Assembly (NCBI RefSeq): GCF_038002825.1
Contig: NZ_JBBODF010000001.1
Coordinates: 5,456,001-5,520,000 of the forward strand
From: Paenibacillus sp. FSL H8-0048
GTDB lineage: Bacteria; Bacillota; Bacilli; Paenibacillales; Paenibacillaceae
Direction of reading: 5' to 3'
Length of the DNA: 64,000 bases
Shown here: positions 53,560 through 63,023 of the stretch, piece by piece
How positions within the stretch are numbered: the first letter of the stretch is position 1
How the letters are laid out: each line of letters opens with the position of its first letter
Notes under the pieces: generated by a model
What the model saw: the letters and a program-made list of their open reading frames with translations, nothing else
Databases searched by the model: none
What the model was told of the DNA's origin: nothing
Made by a program: the position numbers and the translations under genes

Positions 53560-53595
53560 CGCCAAAGAGACCGGGTTGCCCCGGCCTCTTTGGCG
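53560..53595. terminator. Hairpin downstream of the tiny toxin-like gene
   Basis: CGCCAAAGAG and CTCTTTGGCG form ten pairs with a further CCGGG/CCCGG inside. It lies 19 bases beyond the stop of the 26-residue gene on the minus strand. No T-run on either side. Confidence 0.6.
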
Positions 53596-53613
53596 GCCTG
53601 CTGTCTTCAGGAT

Positions 53614-53694
53614 TCAGGATTTATCCTTCTTGACGGCAAGCTGTACAATCATAATAACGAGAACGAGCAGTGCGATGAGCTGGTCTGTACTCAT
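53614..53694 (-). CDS. Tiny hydrophobic protein resembling a type I toxin
   Basis: A 26-residue open frame: MSTDQLIALLVLVIMIVQL, then AVKKDKS. A single transmembrane helix flanked by a short polar start and a lysine-rich end is the layout of TxpA/BsrG-type and putative holin-like toxins in Bacillales. GGAGG is 11 bases upstream of the ATG, and a strong hairpin follows the stop. A type I system also needs an antisense RNA, which would overlap here on the plus strand; I cannot see a decisive promoter for one. Confidence 0.6.
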   Translation of the reverse strand: MSTDQLIALLVLVIMIVQLAVKKDKS

Positions 53695-54021
53695 GGTAGT
53701 CCGAACCTCCAATCCCGTAACAAGGATGGCTCTTTACGGACCTGCATCTCCTCTCCAAGAAGCTGCTTCGTTCCCCATAATCCAGCCTATGTATTCATAC
53801 ATACACTTAGCACTTAAGCATATAAATATTATTGCAGCAGACGTCTGCCGGGCGGAGCGGCAATGCCTCTAACCAGCCTTGCGTAACGCAGGTGAACCTT
53901 CCAGCAATTTTTAGCTTGTACTTCGGATAAGGCTGCTTTAGTATATATAAATTGGCTTATATTTATATCTACTGTAAGGAGTGCATCGGGGAATGCTGCA
54001 GATCAAATGGGGGGCTGAATT

Positions 54022-55311
54022 ATGGTTGTGATAGCCTGCCTGATTTTTGTTGTGACTTTGGTTTTTGTGATCTGGCAGCCGCGGAATTTATCGATTGGCT
54101 GGTCCGCCTGCGGCGGGGCGATTCTCGCGCTTGCAGCAGGAGTGGTCAGCTTCGGCGATGTCCGTGATGTGACGCTGATTGTCTGGAATGCGACGCTTGC
54201 CTTCGTAGCGATTATTCTAATTTCTTTAATTCTTGATCGTGTCGGCTTCTTCGAGTGGGCGGCACTGCATATGGCGGCGGCGGCACGCGGCAACGGCACG
54301 CTGATGTTCATCTATGTGATTGTACTGGGTGCAGTCGTGGCGATGCTGTTCGCCAATGACGGGGCAGCGCTGATTCTGACACCGATCGTGCTGGCGATGG
54401 TCCGGGCGCTGAATCTCGACGAGCGCAAGGTCTTTCCTTTCATTATTGCCAGCGGCTTCATTGCTGATACCACCTCGCTGCCGCTGACCGTCAGTAATCT
54501 GGTTAATATTGTATCCGCCGATTTCTTCGGCATCACCTTCATGCAGTATGCAGGACATATGTGGCTGCCGACCCTGTTCTCGCTGGGGGCGAGTATCCTG
54601 GTCTTATATCTATACTTCCGCCGCAGCATTCCGAAATCATATGACACGGCCGGAATGAAGCGTCCGGGGGACGCCATCAAGGACCAGCGGATGTTCCGGC
54701 TCTCCTGGTTCGTACTCGCGCTTCTGGTAGCCGGATATTTCGTCAGTGAATTCCTGGACATTCCAGTATCCGTGGTAGCGGGAGTAATCGCCATCTGCTT
54801 CCTGCTGATGGCCCGCAGAAGTCCTTACGTGAAGACGATGGAAGTGGTCAAGGGGGCACCTTGGGCGATTGTTTTCTTCTCTATTGGTATGTACGTGGTG
54901 GTGTATGGCCTGCGTAATGCGGGACTGACGGATGTGCTTGCAGAGATGATCGGCGGGATTGCGAAGCACGGGCTGTTCGCAGCCACGATGGGCATGGGCT
55001 TCCTGGCCGCGCTGCTCTCCTCGGTGATGAATAATCTGCCGACGGTGCTGATCGGGGCGCTGGCCATTGATACCGCACATGCCGCGGGCCTGGTGAAGGA
55101 GGCTCTGATCTACGCCAATGTTATCGGTTCGGATCTGGGGCCGAAAATTACACCGATCGGTTCACTGGCCACCCTGCTGTGGCTGCATGTGCTGTCCGGC
55201 AAGGGTGTGAAGATCTCCTGGGGCACCTATTTCAAAATAGGGATTATCCTCACGGTTCCCACACTGTTCATCACATTGCTGGGTCTATATCTGGAGCTGA
55301 GGTGGCTCTGA
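54022..55311 (+). CDS. arsB: Arsenite efflux pump ArsB
   Basis: A 429-residue transporter with about 11-12 helices, close to E. coli Ars[23 protein letters not shown], then [43 protein letters not shown] and [20 protein letters not shown]. It expels arsenite and antimonite using the proton gradient. Neither arsR nor arsC is near, which is unusual. The ATG follows GGGGGGCTGAATT. Confidence 0.92.
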   Translation: MVVIACLIFVVTLVFVIWQPRNLSIGWSACGGAILALAAGVVSFGDVRDVTLIVWNATLAFVAIILISLILDRVGFFEWAALHMAAAARGNGTLMFIYVIVLGAVVAMLFANDGAALILTPIVLAMVRALNLDERKVFPFIIASGFIADTTSLPLTVSNLVNIVSADFFGITFMQYAGHMWLPTLFSLGASILVLYLYFRRSIPKSYDTAGMKRPGDAIKDQRMFRLSWFVLALLVAGYFVSEFLDIPVSVVAGVIAICFLLMARRSPYVKTMEVVKGAPWAIVFFSIGMYVVVYGLRNAGLTDVLAEMIGGIAKHGLFAATMGMGFLAALLSSVMNNLPTVLIGALAIDTAHAAGLVKEALIYANVIGSDLGPKITPIGSLATLLWLHVLSGKGVKISWGTYFKIGIILTVPTLFITLLGLYLELRWL

Positions 55312-55371
55312 TCAGGGATCTGGTAAGCGAACTGGGGGCCACGATCCCGTGTACCATTCATAATATACAAG

Positions 55372-55406
55372 GAGCGGTGCAGACCTTAGTCTGACCGCTC
55401 TTTTTT
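55372..55406 (+). terminator. Terminator downstream of arsB
   Basis: GAGCGGT-gc-AGAC and GTCT-g-ACCGCTC form a stem around CTTA, followed by six T. It may also help the converging oxalate decarboxylase gene. Confidence 0.85.
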
Positions 55407-55486
55407 GATTGGGGTCCCCGCAAATTACCTGAATATCATCGAAGCTAAAGCCACACTTTGTGGGGCTATTGTGAAATCTAAGCCTA

Positions 55487-56686
55487 TCATTCCTTGGTCT
55501 TCTCCTGTTCCTGCTCCGGGTACTTCACCACAGGCCATTTCACCTTGCGCAGGGCGTTCAACAGCTCCGGCCCGGCATGCAGATTGCTGCTGACCAGCTG
55601 CTGTGGCGTGAGCGCCATCCACTGGTTGAGGGAGACGTCGGCGAACCGGTCACTGCGGAACATCTCCAGGAACCAGAGCGTCTCGGTGCCGGTATTCTGA
55701 ACATAATGCCCCTGCGCAAAAGGCACATAGCCGACATCCCCGGCCCTGACATTGAAGGTGCGGGCATCGCCGTTGCCTCCGAAGACGGTCATTCGTCCTT
55801 GCCCGCTGAGGTAATACTGCCACTCATCATTATTCGGGTGCCAGTGCAGCTCCCGCATCGCCCCGGGCTCAATCTCTACCAGTGCTGCGGCGATATTCCG
55901 GGAGATGAGGAAATTGCTGGAGTCGACAATCCGCACACTGCCTCCCGGGGTCTTAAGCGGCGGCTGGGCCATCAGCCGGTGCTTGAAGCTCAGCGGAATC
56001 TCCCCGTAGGGCGATTCGACCCGCTGGCTTGCAATCGGGCCGGGCACCTGATCCTGATAGATGTACACCTGCTTCTTGGGAAGATAGGCGAATGCAGATT
56101 CAGGTACACCGAAGTTCGCGGACAGGACTTCACGCGGCGTATGGGCGAACCAGTCGGAGATTGACAGGGTGTTCAGGTCCGAGAAGCCTCCATCGTCGAA
56201 CACAAGCAGGAATTCACATCCCTCAGCCAGACCCTGAATGGAATGCGGGATGCCTGGAGGGAAATACCACAGATCGCCGGGACCGACATCGGCAATGAAG
56301 TTGCGGCCATTCTGGTCCACGGCTGTAATCCTTGCGCTGCCAAGTAACATGTAGGACCATTCTGCCTGCTGATGCCAGTGCAGCTCACGTACACCGCCCG
56401 GCGTCAGGCTCATATTCACGCCTGCAAGGGTAGTGGCCACCGGCAGCTCCCTGACCGTCACCTCACGGGACCAGCCGCCATGATTCAGCTGCATATGGGC
56501 GTCGGAGAACGAGAACTTCAGATTCGGGATCAGCCCGTTGTCTGTGACTGGAGGAACGAACATATCGGGATTCTCCCGGTCGCGCATGATGTCACGTGGA
56601 CCCAGGTCGACATTGCCTGCACCGTCACTGCGGATGGGCTGGGGAATGACGGGCTGGCCTGGAGAACGGGGATGCTCAGGATTCAT
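55487..56686 (-). CDS. Bicupin oxalate decarboxylase-family protein
   Basis: A 399-residue protein of two cupin domains, each with manganese ligands: [11 protein letters not shown] in domain 1 and [12 protein letters not shown] in domain 2. The rest follows B. subtilis OxdC closely ([41 protein letters not shown]). The enzyme converts oxalate to formate and CO2. The active-site lid of OxdC, SENST, is SDLNT here, with the catalytic Glu replaced by Asp, so the activity could differ. There is no signal peptide. ATG 56686 is seven bases from AAAGGAG. Confidence 0.88.
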   Translation of the reverse strand: MNPEHPRSPGQPVIPQPIRSDGAGNVDLGPRDIMRDRENPDMFVPPVTDNGLIPNLKFSFSDAHMQLNHGGWSREVTVRELPVATTLAGVNMSLTPGGVRELHWHQQAEWSYMLLGSARITAVDQNGRNFIADVGPGDLWYFPPGIPHSIQGLAEGCEFLLVFDDGGFSDLNTLSISDWFAHTPREVLSANFGVPESAFAYLPKKQVYIYQDQVPGPIASQRVESPYGEIPLSFKHRLMAQPPLKTPGGSVRIVDSSNFLISRNIAAALVEIEPGAMRELHWHPNNDEWQYYLSGQGRMTVFGGNGDARTFNVRAGDVGYVPFAQGHYVQNTGTETLWFLEMFRSDRFADVSLNQWMALTPQQLVSSNLHAGPELLNALRKVKWPVVKYPEQEQEKTKE

Positions 56687-56801
56687 CACATTGCTCCTTT
56701 CTGGAACGCACAGCATTTCAAGAAAATATATGCGCAAATGTGATAATATTTGACTACCGGACAAAGATCCGTACGATAATCAGAGAGCAGGGTTAGAACT
56801 A

Positions 56802-58358
56802 ATGACATTAAGTGGACAAGAACGCTACCGCTTCAGCGAAGCGCCTATATGGGAATTGCAGCGCACCTATTATGAACAGCTGGGTCTCCAGGCTTGGGCC
56901 AATGACCAGGTTCCGCAGTATATTACAAGCAATCCGATGATTGGAACGGCATATGCTGAGATCATCTTCGGCTTTCTTCAGGACCGTGCGCAGAAGGGAT
57001 TCACTAGAGAGCCGGTAGTGGTACTGGAGCTGGGTGCAGGAGTGGGACGTCTGGCGTTCCATGTGCTCCAGCAGCTCTGTGAGCTGATCCAGTATGCGGG
57101 CGTGCCGCTGCCGCCGTTCCGTTACGTGATGAGTGATTTACCGTGGAAGAACATTGAAGGCTGGCAGCAGCATGAGGGGCTGAAGCCTTTTGTAGAGCAG
57201 GGAATGCTTGATTTTGCCCGCTTCGATGCGGTCCGGGATACGGAGCTGTCCTTAACGCAGAGCGGATTGGTGATTAAGCCCGGGGAGCTGGAGCAGCCGC
57301 TGATGGTGATCGCCAACTATTTCTTCGACAGTATCCCGCAGGAGCTGCTCTATGTGGATGAAGGCAAAATCTATGAATGTGAGGTCTCGCTGAAATATCC
57401 TGAGCAATCCGCTACGATGGGGCCGTCCGAGGTGCTTCGTGATCTGGTGCCGGAATACCATTACAAGCGTGCAGCGGGCTATGAAGACAGCTCGTATCCT
57501 TATCATGAAGTGATTTCCTTCTATCTGGACAAGCTGGAGGATTCACATGTATTGTTCCCGGAGGCAGCCCTGTCCTGCATGGAGCGTCTGGGGGCACTGT
57601 CCCGGGGAAGCTTCCTGCTGCTCACTGCCGACAAGGGCGATCACCGGCTGGAGAACTGGGAATTTATCGAGCCGCCGAAGCTGATGCACCACGGCAGCAT
57701 CTCGCTTACGGCGAATTATCATGCGCTGGTGCATTTTTTTGAGCGGAAAGGCGCACAGTCTCAGTTCACGCAGCATCATTATAAGAATCTCAATGTGGGC
57801 TGCATCCTGATGCTGGAGGAGCCGATGCTGCATCCGCATACCCGGCTGGCCTACCGGCGGTTTGTCGAGCGGTTCGGGCCGGATGATTTCTTCAGCCTGA
57901 AGGTGTGGATCGACAAGAATTATGACACTATCGGCATGCAGCAGATCCTGGCCTTCTGGCGGCTGGGGGGATATGACGCGGAGCTGTTCATTCAGAGCGC
58001 CGAGCGGATCTCCGCGCTGCTGCCGGATGCCAGCGACGAGGAGCTGCTGGACCTTCAGCGGGGGATTGACCGGATGTGGCGGGGCTTCTACCCGATGCCG
58101 CAAAAGTATGATCTGGCGCTGGACTGCGGCCTGCTGCTGTTCGAGATGGAGCAGTACGGGGAATCCCGCCGCTTCCTGGAGCATTCGCAGGCGGCGAGTG
58201 AGGAGGAGCCGGTAATTACCGTGCTGTACTGCCTGGCGATCTGCAGCTATGAGCAGGAGGATGATGAGGCGGCGCTGGATTATACGCGCAGATCCCTGCT
58301 GATCGAGCCGGAGCATGAGGAAGCACTGGAGCTGCTGGCGGCGCTGAGCGAAGCGTAG
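56802..58358 (+). CDS. MidA-like SAM-dependent methyltransferase with TPR repeats
   Basis: A 518-residue protein. Residues about 70-330 resemble the MidA/NDUFAF7-type methyltransferase domain: VVVLELGAGVGRLAFHV is motif I, then YVMSDLPWKNIEGWQ and VIANYFFDSIPQELLYV. The C-terminal 130 residues contain TPR-like helices (YDLALDCGLLLFEMEQYGESRRFLEHSQ, AICSYEQEDDEAALDYTRRSL in segments), which suggest a protein partner. The target is unknown. Divergent from the decarboxylase gene, 115 bases away. Confidence 0.82.
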   Translation: MTLSGQERYRFSEAPIWELQRTYYEQLGLQAWANDQVPQYITSNPMIGTAYAEIIFGFLQDRAQKGFTREPVVVLELGAGVGRLAFHVLQQLCELIQYAGVPLPPFRYVMSDLPWKNIEGWQQHEGLKPFVEQGMLDFARFDAVRDTELSLTQSGLVIKPGELEQPLMVIANYFFDSIPQELLYVDEGKIYECEVSLKYPEQSATMGPSEVLRDLVPEYHYKRAAGYEDSSYPYHEVISFYLDKLEDSHVLFPEAALSCMERLGALSRGSFLLLTADKGDHRLENWEFIEPPKLMHHGSISLTANYHALVHFFERKGAQSQFTQHHYKNLNVGCILMLEEPMLHPHTRLAYRRFVERFGPDDFFSLKVWIDKNYDTIGMQQILAFWRLGGYDAELFIQSAERISALLPDASDEELLDLQRGIDRMWRGFYPMPQKYDLALDCGLLLFEMEQYGESRRFLEHSQAASEEEPVITVLYCLAICSYEQEDDEAALDYTRRSLLIEPEHEEALELLAALSEA

Positions 58359-58539
58359 GGTAGATGGGGAGCTTCTGGGCTGGGGTTATATTGGACGGTG
58401 CAAAGGCACGTTGGCCATGGGCCAACCGGCTACCGCCAGTATCGCACATCCATTAGGGTAATTGTCTTCCTGCCGCAAGCAGCCGGCCTTTACACGCTGC
58501 GTGAGATTTGATATTCTGTATCCAATAATTTAAACGCGA

Positions 58540-58824
58540 TGACGAGAAGAGTACATTCAGTTTCTTCCCTCACAGAGAGCTCCGGCTGGTGTGAAGGAGC
58601 AGGGAAGACTGGATGGAAACAAGCCTCTGAGCGGCTTACCGGAACCAGGCAGCAGCCGGGGATGGTAGACAGGAGCTCCTGTTATAGAGCTAGAGTATAA
58701 GCCCTGCCGGATGGCAGCGCCGTACTTGATGAGATTAATATGGTGACATATTAATAAACCTGGGGTGGTACCGCGAGAATTTCGTCCCCAAGACTTACGG
58801 TCTTGGAGGTGAGGTTCTTTTTTG
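58540..58824 (+). ncRNA. T-box riboswitch (glutamine) upstream of glnS
   Basis: Leader RNA that senses uncharged tRNA and controls glnS by antitermination. Stem I has the AG-bulge/distal loop motif AGAGAGCTCCGGCTGGTG at about 58575-58592. The specifier loop reads GGAAACAAGCC with CAA, a Gln codon, at 58620-58622, and GCCTCTGAGCGGC follows. The T-box sequence GGGGTGGTACCGCG is at 58762-58775. The competing terminator pairs CCCAAGAC with GTCTTGG and ends in six T (about 58785-58824). The specifier fits the gene it precedes. Confidence 0.95.
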
Positions 58825-58873
58825 TTGTATCCAGATCAAGCGGTGTACCACTCATAAACAGGAGGAGATTGGA

Positions 58874-60577
58874 ATGACAGAGAATAATGGACCGGCTCTG
58901 CCGGAGAATTATATGGATAAGCTGATTAGAGAGGATGTGGAGGCCGGAGTCTTCAGCCGGGAGATCTGCACCCGGTTTCCGCCGGAGCCTAATGGCTATC
59001 TGCATATCGGGAGTGCTTTTGCCATCCATACGAATGCGGGAATCGCCCGTAAATACGGCGGACGCTTCCACCTGCGCTACGACGATACCAACCCGCTCAA
59101 AGAGGATAAGGAGTATGTGGAGGCGATCATCCGTGATCTTGAATGGCTCGGCTGCAGTCCGGGGGAGCATATCTACTACGGCTCCGATTATTCGGAGGAG
59201 ATCTACCGCAGTGCAGAGATGCTGATTCTGAAGGGCAAAGCTTATGTCTGCGATCTGACGGCAGCGGAGGTAACGGCTTACCGGGGAAGCTTAACCGGGC
59301 CGGGGCAGGACAGTCCTTACCGCGGCCGCACACCGGAGGAGAGTCTGCGGTTGTTCCGGGCAATGCGCAAGGGGGAATACCCGAGCGGCGCCAAAGTGCT
59401 GCGGGCGCGGATTGACATGGCTTCGCCGAATATGAATCTGCGGGATCCGGTGCTCTACCGGATTATTCATGCAGAGCATTACCGTACAGGCAATGCCTGG
59501 TGTATTTATCCCATGTATGACTTCGCCCATCCGATTCAGGATGCGCTGGAAGGGGTGACGCATTCGCTGTGCTCGATCGAATTCAAGGATCACCGGCCGC
59601 TGTATGAGTGGGTGCTGCGGGAACTGGAAATCCCGGAAGCCCCTAGGCAAAGGGAGTTTGGCCGGGTGAACCTGACGGGAGTGGTCACCAGCAAGCGGTA
59701 TCTCCGGGAGCTGGTTGCCGGGGGCTATGTGGACGGCTGGGATGATCCGCGGCTGCCAACACTCAGCGGACTGCGCAGACGGGGATTCACGCCGGAGAGC
59801 ATCAGGGATTTCGTCCGGGAGATCGGGATGGTCCGGAATACGGCCATGGTGGATTTCTCGCTGCTGGAGCATTGCCTGAGACAGGATCTTAAGGCCAAGG
59901 TGCCGGCTGTCATGGCTGTGCTTGACCCGCTGAAGGTCGTGCTTACCAATTACGCAGCCGGGGCCTCCGAGCTGCTTACTATCAATAACAACCCCGAGAA
60001 TGCCGGGCTGGGCTCAAGAGAGGTGCCGTTCTCCGGTACGCTCTATATTGAGCGGGCCGATTTCATGGAGGTGCCTGTGAAGGGCTTCCGCAGATTGGTT
60101 CCAGGCGGCGAGGTGCGGCTTAAGGGCGGTTATATTATCTGCTGCCATGAGGTCATTAAGGATGCGCAGACGGGAGCCATTCTCGAACTGCGGTGTACCT
60201 ACGACCCGGAGACTAAGAGCGGCGGTACACTCAGCGGCCGGAAGGTGAGGGGGACCGTGCAATGGGTCTCGGCTGCTCATGCGCGGAAGAGTGACGTACA
60301 TCTGTATGAGCAACTGCTGACGGATAACAACGGGCCGAAGGAGGAAGGGGAGAGCTGGGAGGAATACATCAATCCGGGTTCCGCAACCTTGCTTAAGGAT
60401 TGCCTGCTGGAGCCGCTTGCCGGTAACCCTCAACCCGGGGATACCTACCAGTTCCTGCGTCACGGCTATTTCTGCATCGACAGCAGGCATAGCACAGCTC
60501 AGAAGCTGGTGTTCAACCGAATTGTCCCGCTTAAGGACACTTGGAAGGGCAACGCAGCAACATCTGCGGAAGTGTAA
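58874..60577 (+). CDS. glnS: Glutaminyl-tRNA synthetase
   Basis: Class I synthetase of 567 residues that charges tRNA-Gln directly. PPEPNGYLHIGSA near residue 36 is the HIGH motif, and the KMSKS-like loop is VVTSKRYLRELV near residue 275, following QREFGRVNLTG. The C-terminal anticodon-binding barrels are complete. Most Bacillota lack GlnRS and use GatCAB amidation; members that have it usually acquired it. Control by a Gln-specific T-box shows integration into host regulation. The start follows AACAGGAGGAGATTGGA. Confidence 0.95.
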   Translation: MTENNGPALPENYMDKLIREDVEAGVFSREICTRFPPEPNGYLHIGSAFAIHTNAGIARKYGGRFHLRYDDTNPLKEDKEYVEAIIRDLEWLGCSPGEHIYYGSDYSEEIYRSAEMLILKGKAYVCDLTAAEVTAYRGSLTGPGQDSPYRGRTPEESLRLFRAMRKGEYPSGAKVLRARIDMASPNMNLRDPVLYRIIHAEHYRTGNAWCIYPMYDFAHPIQDALEGVTHSLCSIEFKDHRPLYEWVLRELEIPEAPRQREFGRVNLTGVVTSKRYLRELVAGGYVDGWDDPRLPTLSGLRRRGFTPESIRDFVREIGMVRNTAMVDFSLLEHCLRQDLKAKVPAVMAVLDPLKVVLTNYAAGASELLTINNNPENAGLGSREVPFSGTLYIERADFMEVPVKGFRRLVPGGEVRLKGGYIICCHEVIKDAQTGAILELRCTYDPETKSGGTLSGRKVRGTVQWVSAAHARKSDVHLYEQLLTDNNGPKEEGESWEEYINPGSATLLKDCLLEPLAGNPQPGDTYQFLRHGYFCIDSRHSTAQKLVFNRIVPLKDTWKGNAATSAEV

Positions 60578-60665
60578 TAAGTACAAGACCTTTCTCACAC
60601 CTTCTAGGAACGTTGTACGGACTGGCTACGCTAAGGCTATTTCTTAAAAGCTCACAGAGTTACAC

Positions 60666-60702
60666 AATCAGCGATGCTCTTGTTATGGGAGCATCGCTGA
60701 TT
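60666..60702. terminator. Perfect 14-pair hairpin downstream of glnS
   Basis: AATCAGCGATGCTC and GAGCATCGCTGATT pair perfectly around nine bases, with an outer CTCAC/GTGAG pair. There is no T-run. It probably ends or protects the glnS mRNA. The rest of 60578-61008 holds no gene I can support. Confidence 0.6.
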
Positions 60703-61008
60703 TGCGTGAGGCGTCTGCCATGTTAAGGGTCGACAAGCGGGAGAATACCGTTTCCGGTTGGGAGTAGAGCGTTGTCTGCACTTTGTACATTAGATTTCAT
60801 TAAAATCGATCAAAAAACGGCTTCTATTGTAGTTTATACAGCGCACAAAGTACAATCACCTCCAGCAAAGGAGTTCGCCCGATTGTGGGAGCGGGTAATA
60901 ACATAAGGCATAAGCCTCACTTTATAGAGTCGAATTACATAATATGGGTGAAGGATTAGGTGTGCAGGCATAAGATCAGGCAGCGTATGAAAACCCAGTG
61001 AAAATACA

Positions 61009-61037
61009 TTTACAATTCTCATCTTGAGGATTATAAT
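61009..61037 (+). promoter_or_regulatory. Sigma-A promoter of mntH
   Basis: TTTACA and TATAAT separated by 17 bases, about 78 bases upstream of the mntH start. It is the clearest promoter in the window. Confidence 0.75.
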
Positions 61038-61052
61038 AAAACCAGATCAAAT

Positions 61053-61072
61053 GTTGCACCAGGGAAACTTTC
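61053..61072 (+). promoter_or_regulatory. Candidate MntR operator
   Basis: GTTGCACCAGGGAAACTTT resembles the B. subtilis MntR binding site (recalled as TTTGCCTNANGGAAACT). It lies just downstream of the -10 box, where manganese-bound MntR could block transcription of mntH. Confidence 0.55.
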
Positions 61073-61114
61073 GTGTGTATAGACAACTTTTTCCGGGCAA
61101 GAGGAGGACAGAAC

Positions 61115-62422
61115 ATGATGGAGCAAAATACCGCAGTAGAATCATCCCCTATACTTAAGGGTCATACAGGTCATACTAACAAACATTCGGCGCAATCGGT
61201 GCTTAACGGAGATGTCAAAGGACTGAAGAGACTTCTTCCTTTTCTGGGCCCGGCTTTTATAGCTTCCGTAGCTTACCTGGACCCCGGCAATTTCGCCACT
61301 AATATTACCGCAGGCTCGAAATACGGTTATCTGCTGCTCTGGGTCATCTTCGCCTCGAATCTGATGGCCGTACTGATTCAATCCTTATCCGCCAAGCTTG
61401 GCATTGCTACCGGCAAGAATCTGCCGGAGGTCGCGCGGGAGCAATTCCCGAAGGGCGTGTCGATCTTCCTGTGGATTCAGAGTGAAATCGTCATTATCGC
61501 CACCGATCTTGCGGAATTCATCGGCGCAGCGCTAGGACTTTATCTGCTGTTCGGCATCCCGATGCTTCCGGCGGCACTGATCACCGCGGTAGGATCGTTT
61601 GCCATTCTGGAATTACAGCGGCGCGGTTACCGTACGCTTGAGGCCGGAATCGCCGGCATGGTGATGATCGTTGTTCTGGCGTTTGTATTCCAGGTCATTA
61701 TGGCGAAGCCGGATGCAGGCAGCGTAGTGGCGGGGATGTTCACCCCCAGATTCGAAGGCGTGGACAGCATTCTGCTGGCTGCCGGGATTCTCGGTGCAAC
61801 GGTTATGCCCCATGCCATCTATCTGCATTCTTCGCTGACCCAGAGCCGTATCGTCGGCGCTAATGAGAAGGAGAAGAAGCAGATTTTCCGGCTCGAATTC
61901 ATCGATATCCTGATTGCGATGCTGATTGCCGGTGCAGTAAATATGGCTATGGTCATCGTCGCAGCGGCACTGTTCTTCAAGAATGGTCTGGTCGTCGAGG
62001 ATTTGGATATCGCCTTCGAGCAGTTCCGCAATCTGGCGGGTCCGGTTACAGCGATCTCCTTCGGCCTCAGCCTGCTGATCGCAGGTCTGTCCAGCTCGTC
62101 GGTGGGCACAATGGCCGGTGATGTGGTCATGCAGGGCTTCATTAATAAAAAAATCAATCTCTACCTCCGCCGGGCGATCACCATTATTCCGCCGCTCGCC
62201 ATCATCGCTTTAGGCGTTAATGCGACCAGCGCACTGGTGATGAGCCAGGTCGTCCTTTCCTTCGGGATTGCTTTCGCCCTGATTCCGCTCGTCATCTTCA
62301 CCAGTGACCGCCGGATCATGCAGGGGCTGGTGAACCACCGGATCACCACCATCCTCGGCTGGATCATCTCCGCCCTGGTGGTCGCGCTGAACCTGTTTCT
62401 GGTAGTGGAGATGTTTGTGTAA
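61115..62422 (+). CDS. mntH: NRAMP manganese/proton symporter
   Basis: A 435-residue Nramp transporter for manganese (and iron). The helix 1 metal site DPGN occurs in AYLDPGNFATNITAG, and the helix 6 site MPH in ATVMPHAIYLHSS; 11 helices are predicted. ATG 61115 is seven bases after GAGGAGG; the open frame back to 61073 is not supported. It has its own promoter and candidate MntR operator. The encoded oxalate decarboxylase nearby is a manganese enzyme, though nothing shows a link. Confidence 0.95.
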   Translation: MMEQNTAVESSPILKGHTGHTNKHSAQSVLNGDVKGLKRLLPFLGPAFIASVAYLDPGNFATNITAGSKYGYLLLWVIFASNLMAVLIQSLSAKLGIATGKNLPEVAREQFPKGVSIFLWIQSEIVIIATDLAEFIGAALGLYLLFGIPMLPAALITAVGSFAILELQRRGYRTLEAGIAGMVMIVVLAFVFQVIMAKPDAGSVVAGMFTPRFEGVDSILLAAGILGATVMPHAIYLHSSLTQSRIVGANEKEKKQIFRLEFIDILIAMLIAGAVNMAMVIVAAALFFKNGLVVEDLDIAFEQFRNLAGPVTAISFGLSLLIAGLSSSSVGTMAGDVVMQGFINKKINLYLRRAITIIPPLAIIALGVNATSALVMSQVVLSFGIAFALIPLVIFTSDRRIMQGLVNHRITTILGWIISALVVALNLFLVVEMFV

Positions 62423-62483
62423 GTTGTGCATGGAATTGATTATTTGAAGTGTGGACCCTATGCTCCACGGCCAGTAACATTTA

Positions 62484-62668
62484 TAGAGGAATCCTGCAAG
62501 ATGTGCAACAATACTGCCCCATAGAAGCGACTTATGCTGAAATCCTGCATAAAATGCAACAAATTCAGCGCTAACTTGCTATAAACACCAGAATTCCTGC
62601 AAAAGATGCAACAATCTACCGTAGCCCGTAACTTTTTTAGAGGAATCCTGCAAAATGTGCAACAATGC
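62484..62668. repeat. Four-copy repeat at 51-52 base spacing
   Basis: Copies of the core ATCCTGCAAAATGTGCAACA (with variation) start at 62491, 62542, 62594 and 62645. Each has a TGCA-n4/5-TGCA dyad, and the third copy reads TTCCTGCAAAAGATGCAACA. Intervening bases are mostly not conserved, but TTTATAGAGGA before the first copy and TTTTTTAGAGGA before the last are alike. Same spacing, different sequence, as in the arrays at 11518 and 53235. Confidence 0.85.
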
Positions 62669-62870
62669 GATCCATACAAGCGATCCGTGAGCGGAAAGTC
62701 TCGGAATTGGCGAGAGATAGGTGGAGCACCTCCAGGAAAGGAAGAAGCTACATTGGATACCACGTACAGTTCACCTGAACTTGCCGGAGGCGGGCGATAG
62801 GCGAGAATGAAGAGCAGATGTGCACTTGAATTAGAGTTTGTAACTCCCACCCTTAAACAGCGGAGTGGGC

Positions 62871-62974
62871 GGAATGATCCGCGGAGAAGCGGAGCGTTCG
62901 CCTTTGTATCCGGATTTTCACCGATTAGGGGAATGAAAAAAACCTGGATACAAGAGCGATTGGAACAACATTCC
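62871..62974. repeat. Long hairpin repeat element, copy B
   Basis: Outer arms GGAATG and CATTCC, inner arms GTATCC and GGATAC, and the 13-mer AGCGTTCGCCTTT at 62893-62905, which also occurs in copy A at 11854. Length (104 bases) and architecture match copy A, while the arm sequences differ and pair within each copy. Confidence 0.6.
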
Positions 62975-63023
62975 GTTTGCGGAGCGTGCTCACCGGGCGT
63001 CGTACGTAAATCATGCGCATAAC

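Noticed and set aside
53195-53565. Open frames of 86 and 121 codons with internal 17-residue repeats
   Set aside because: The repeat period of 51 bases is a multiple of three, which keeps several frames open; the DNA-level palindromic cores explain the repetition better than a protein.
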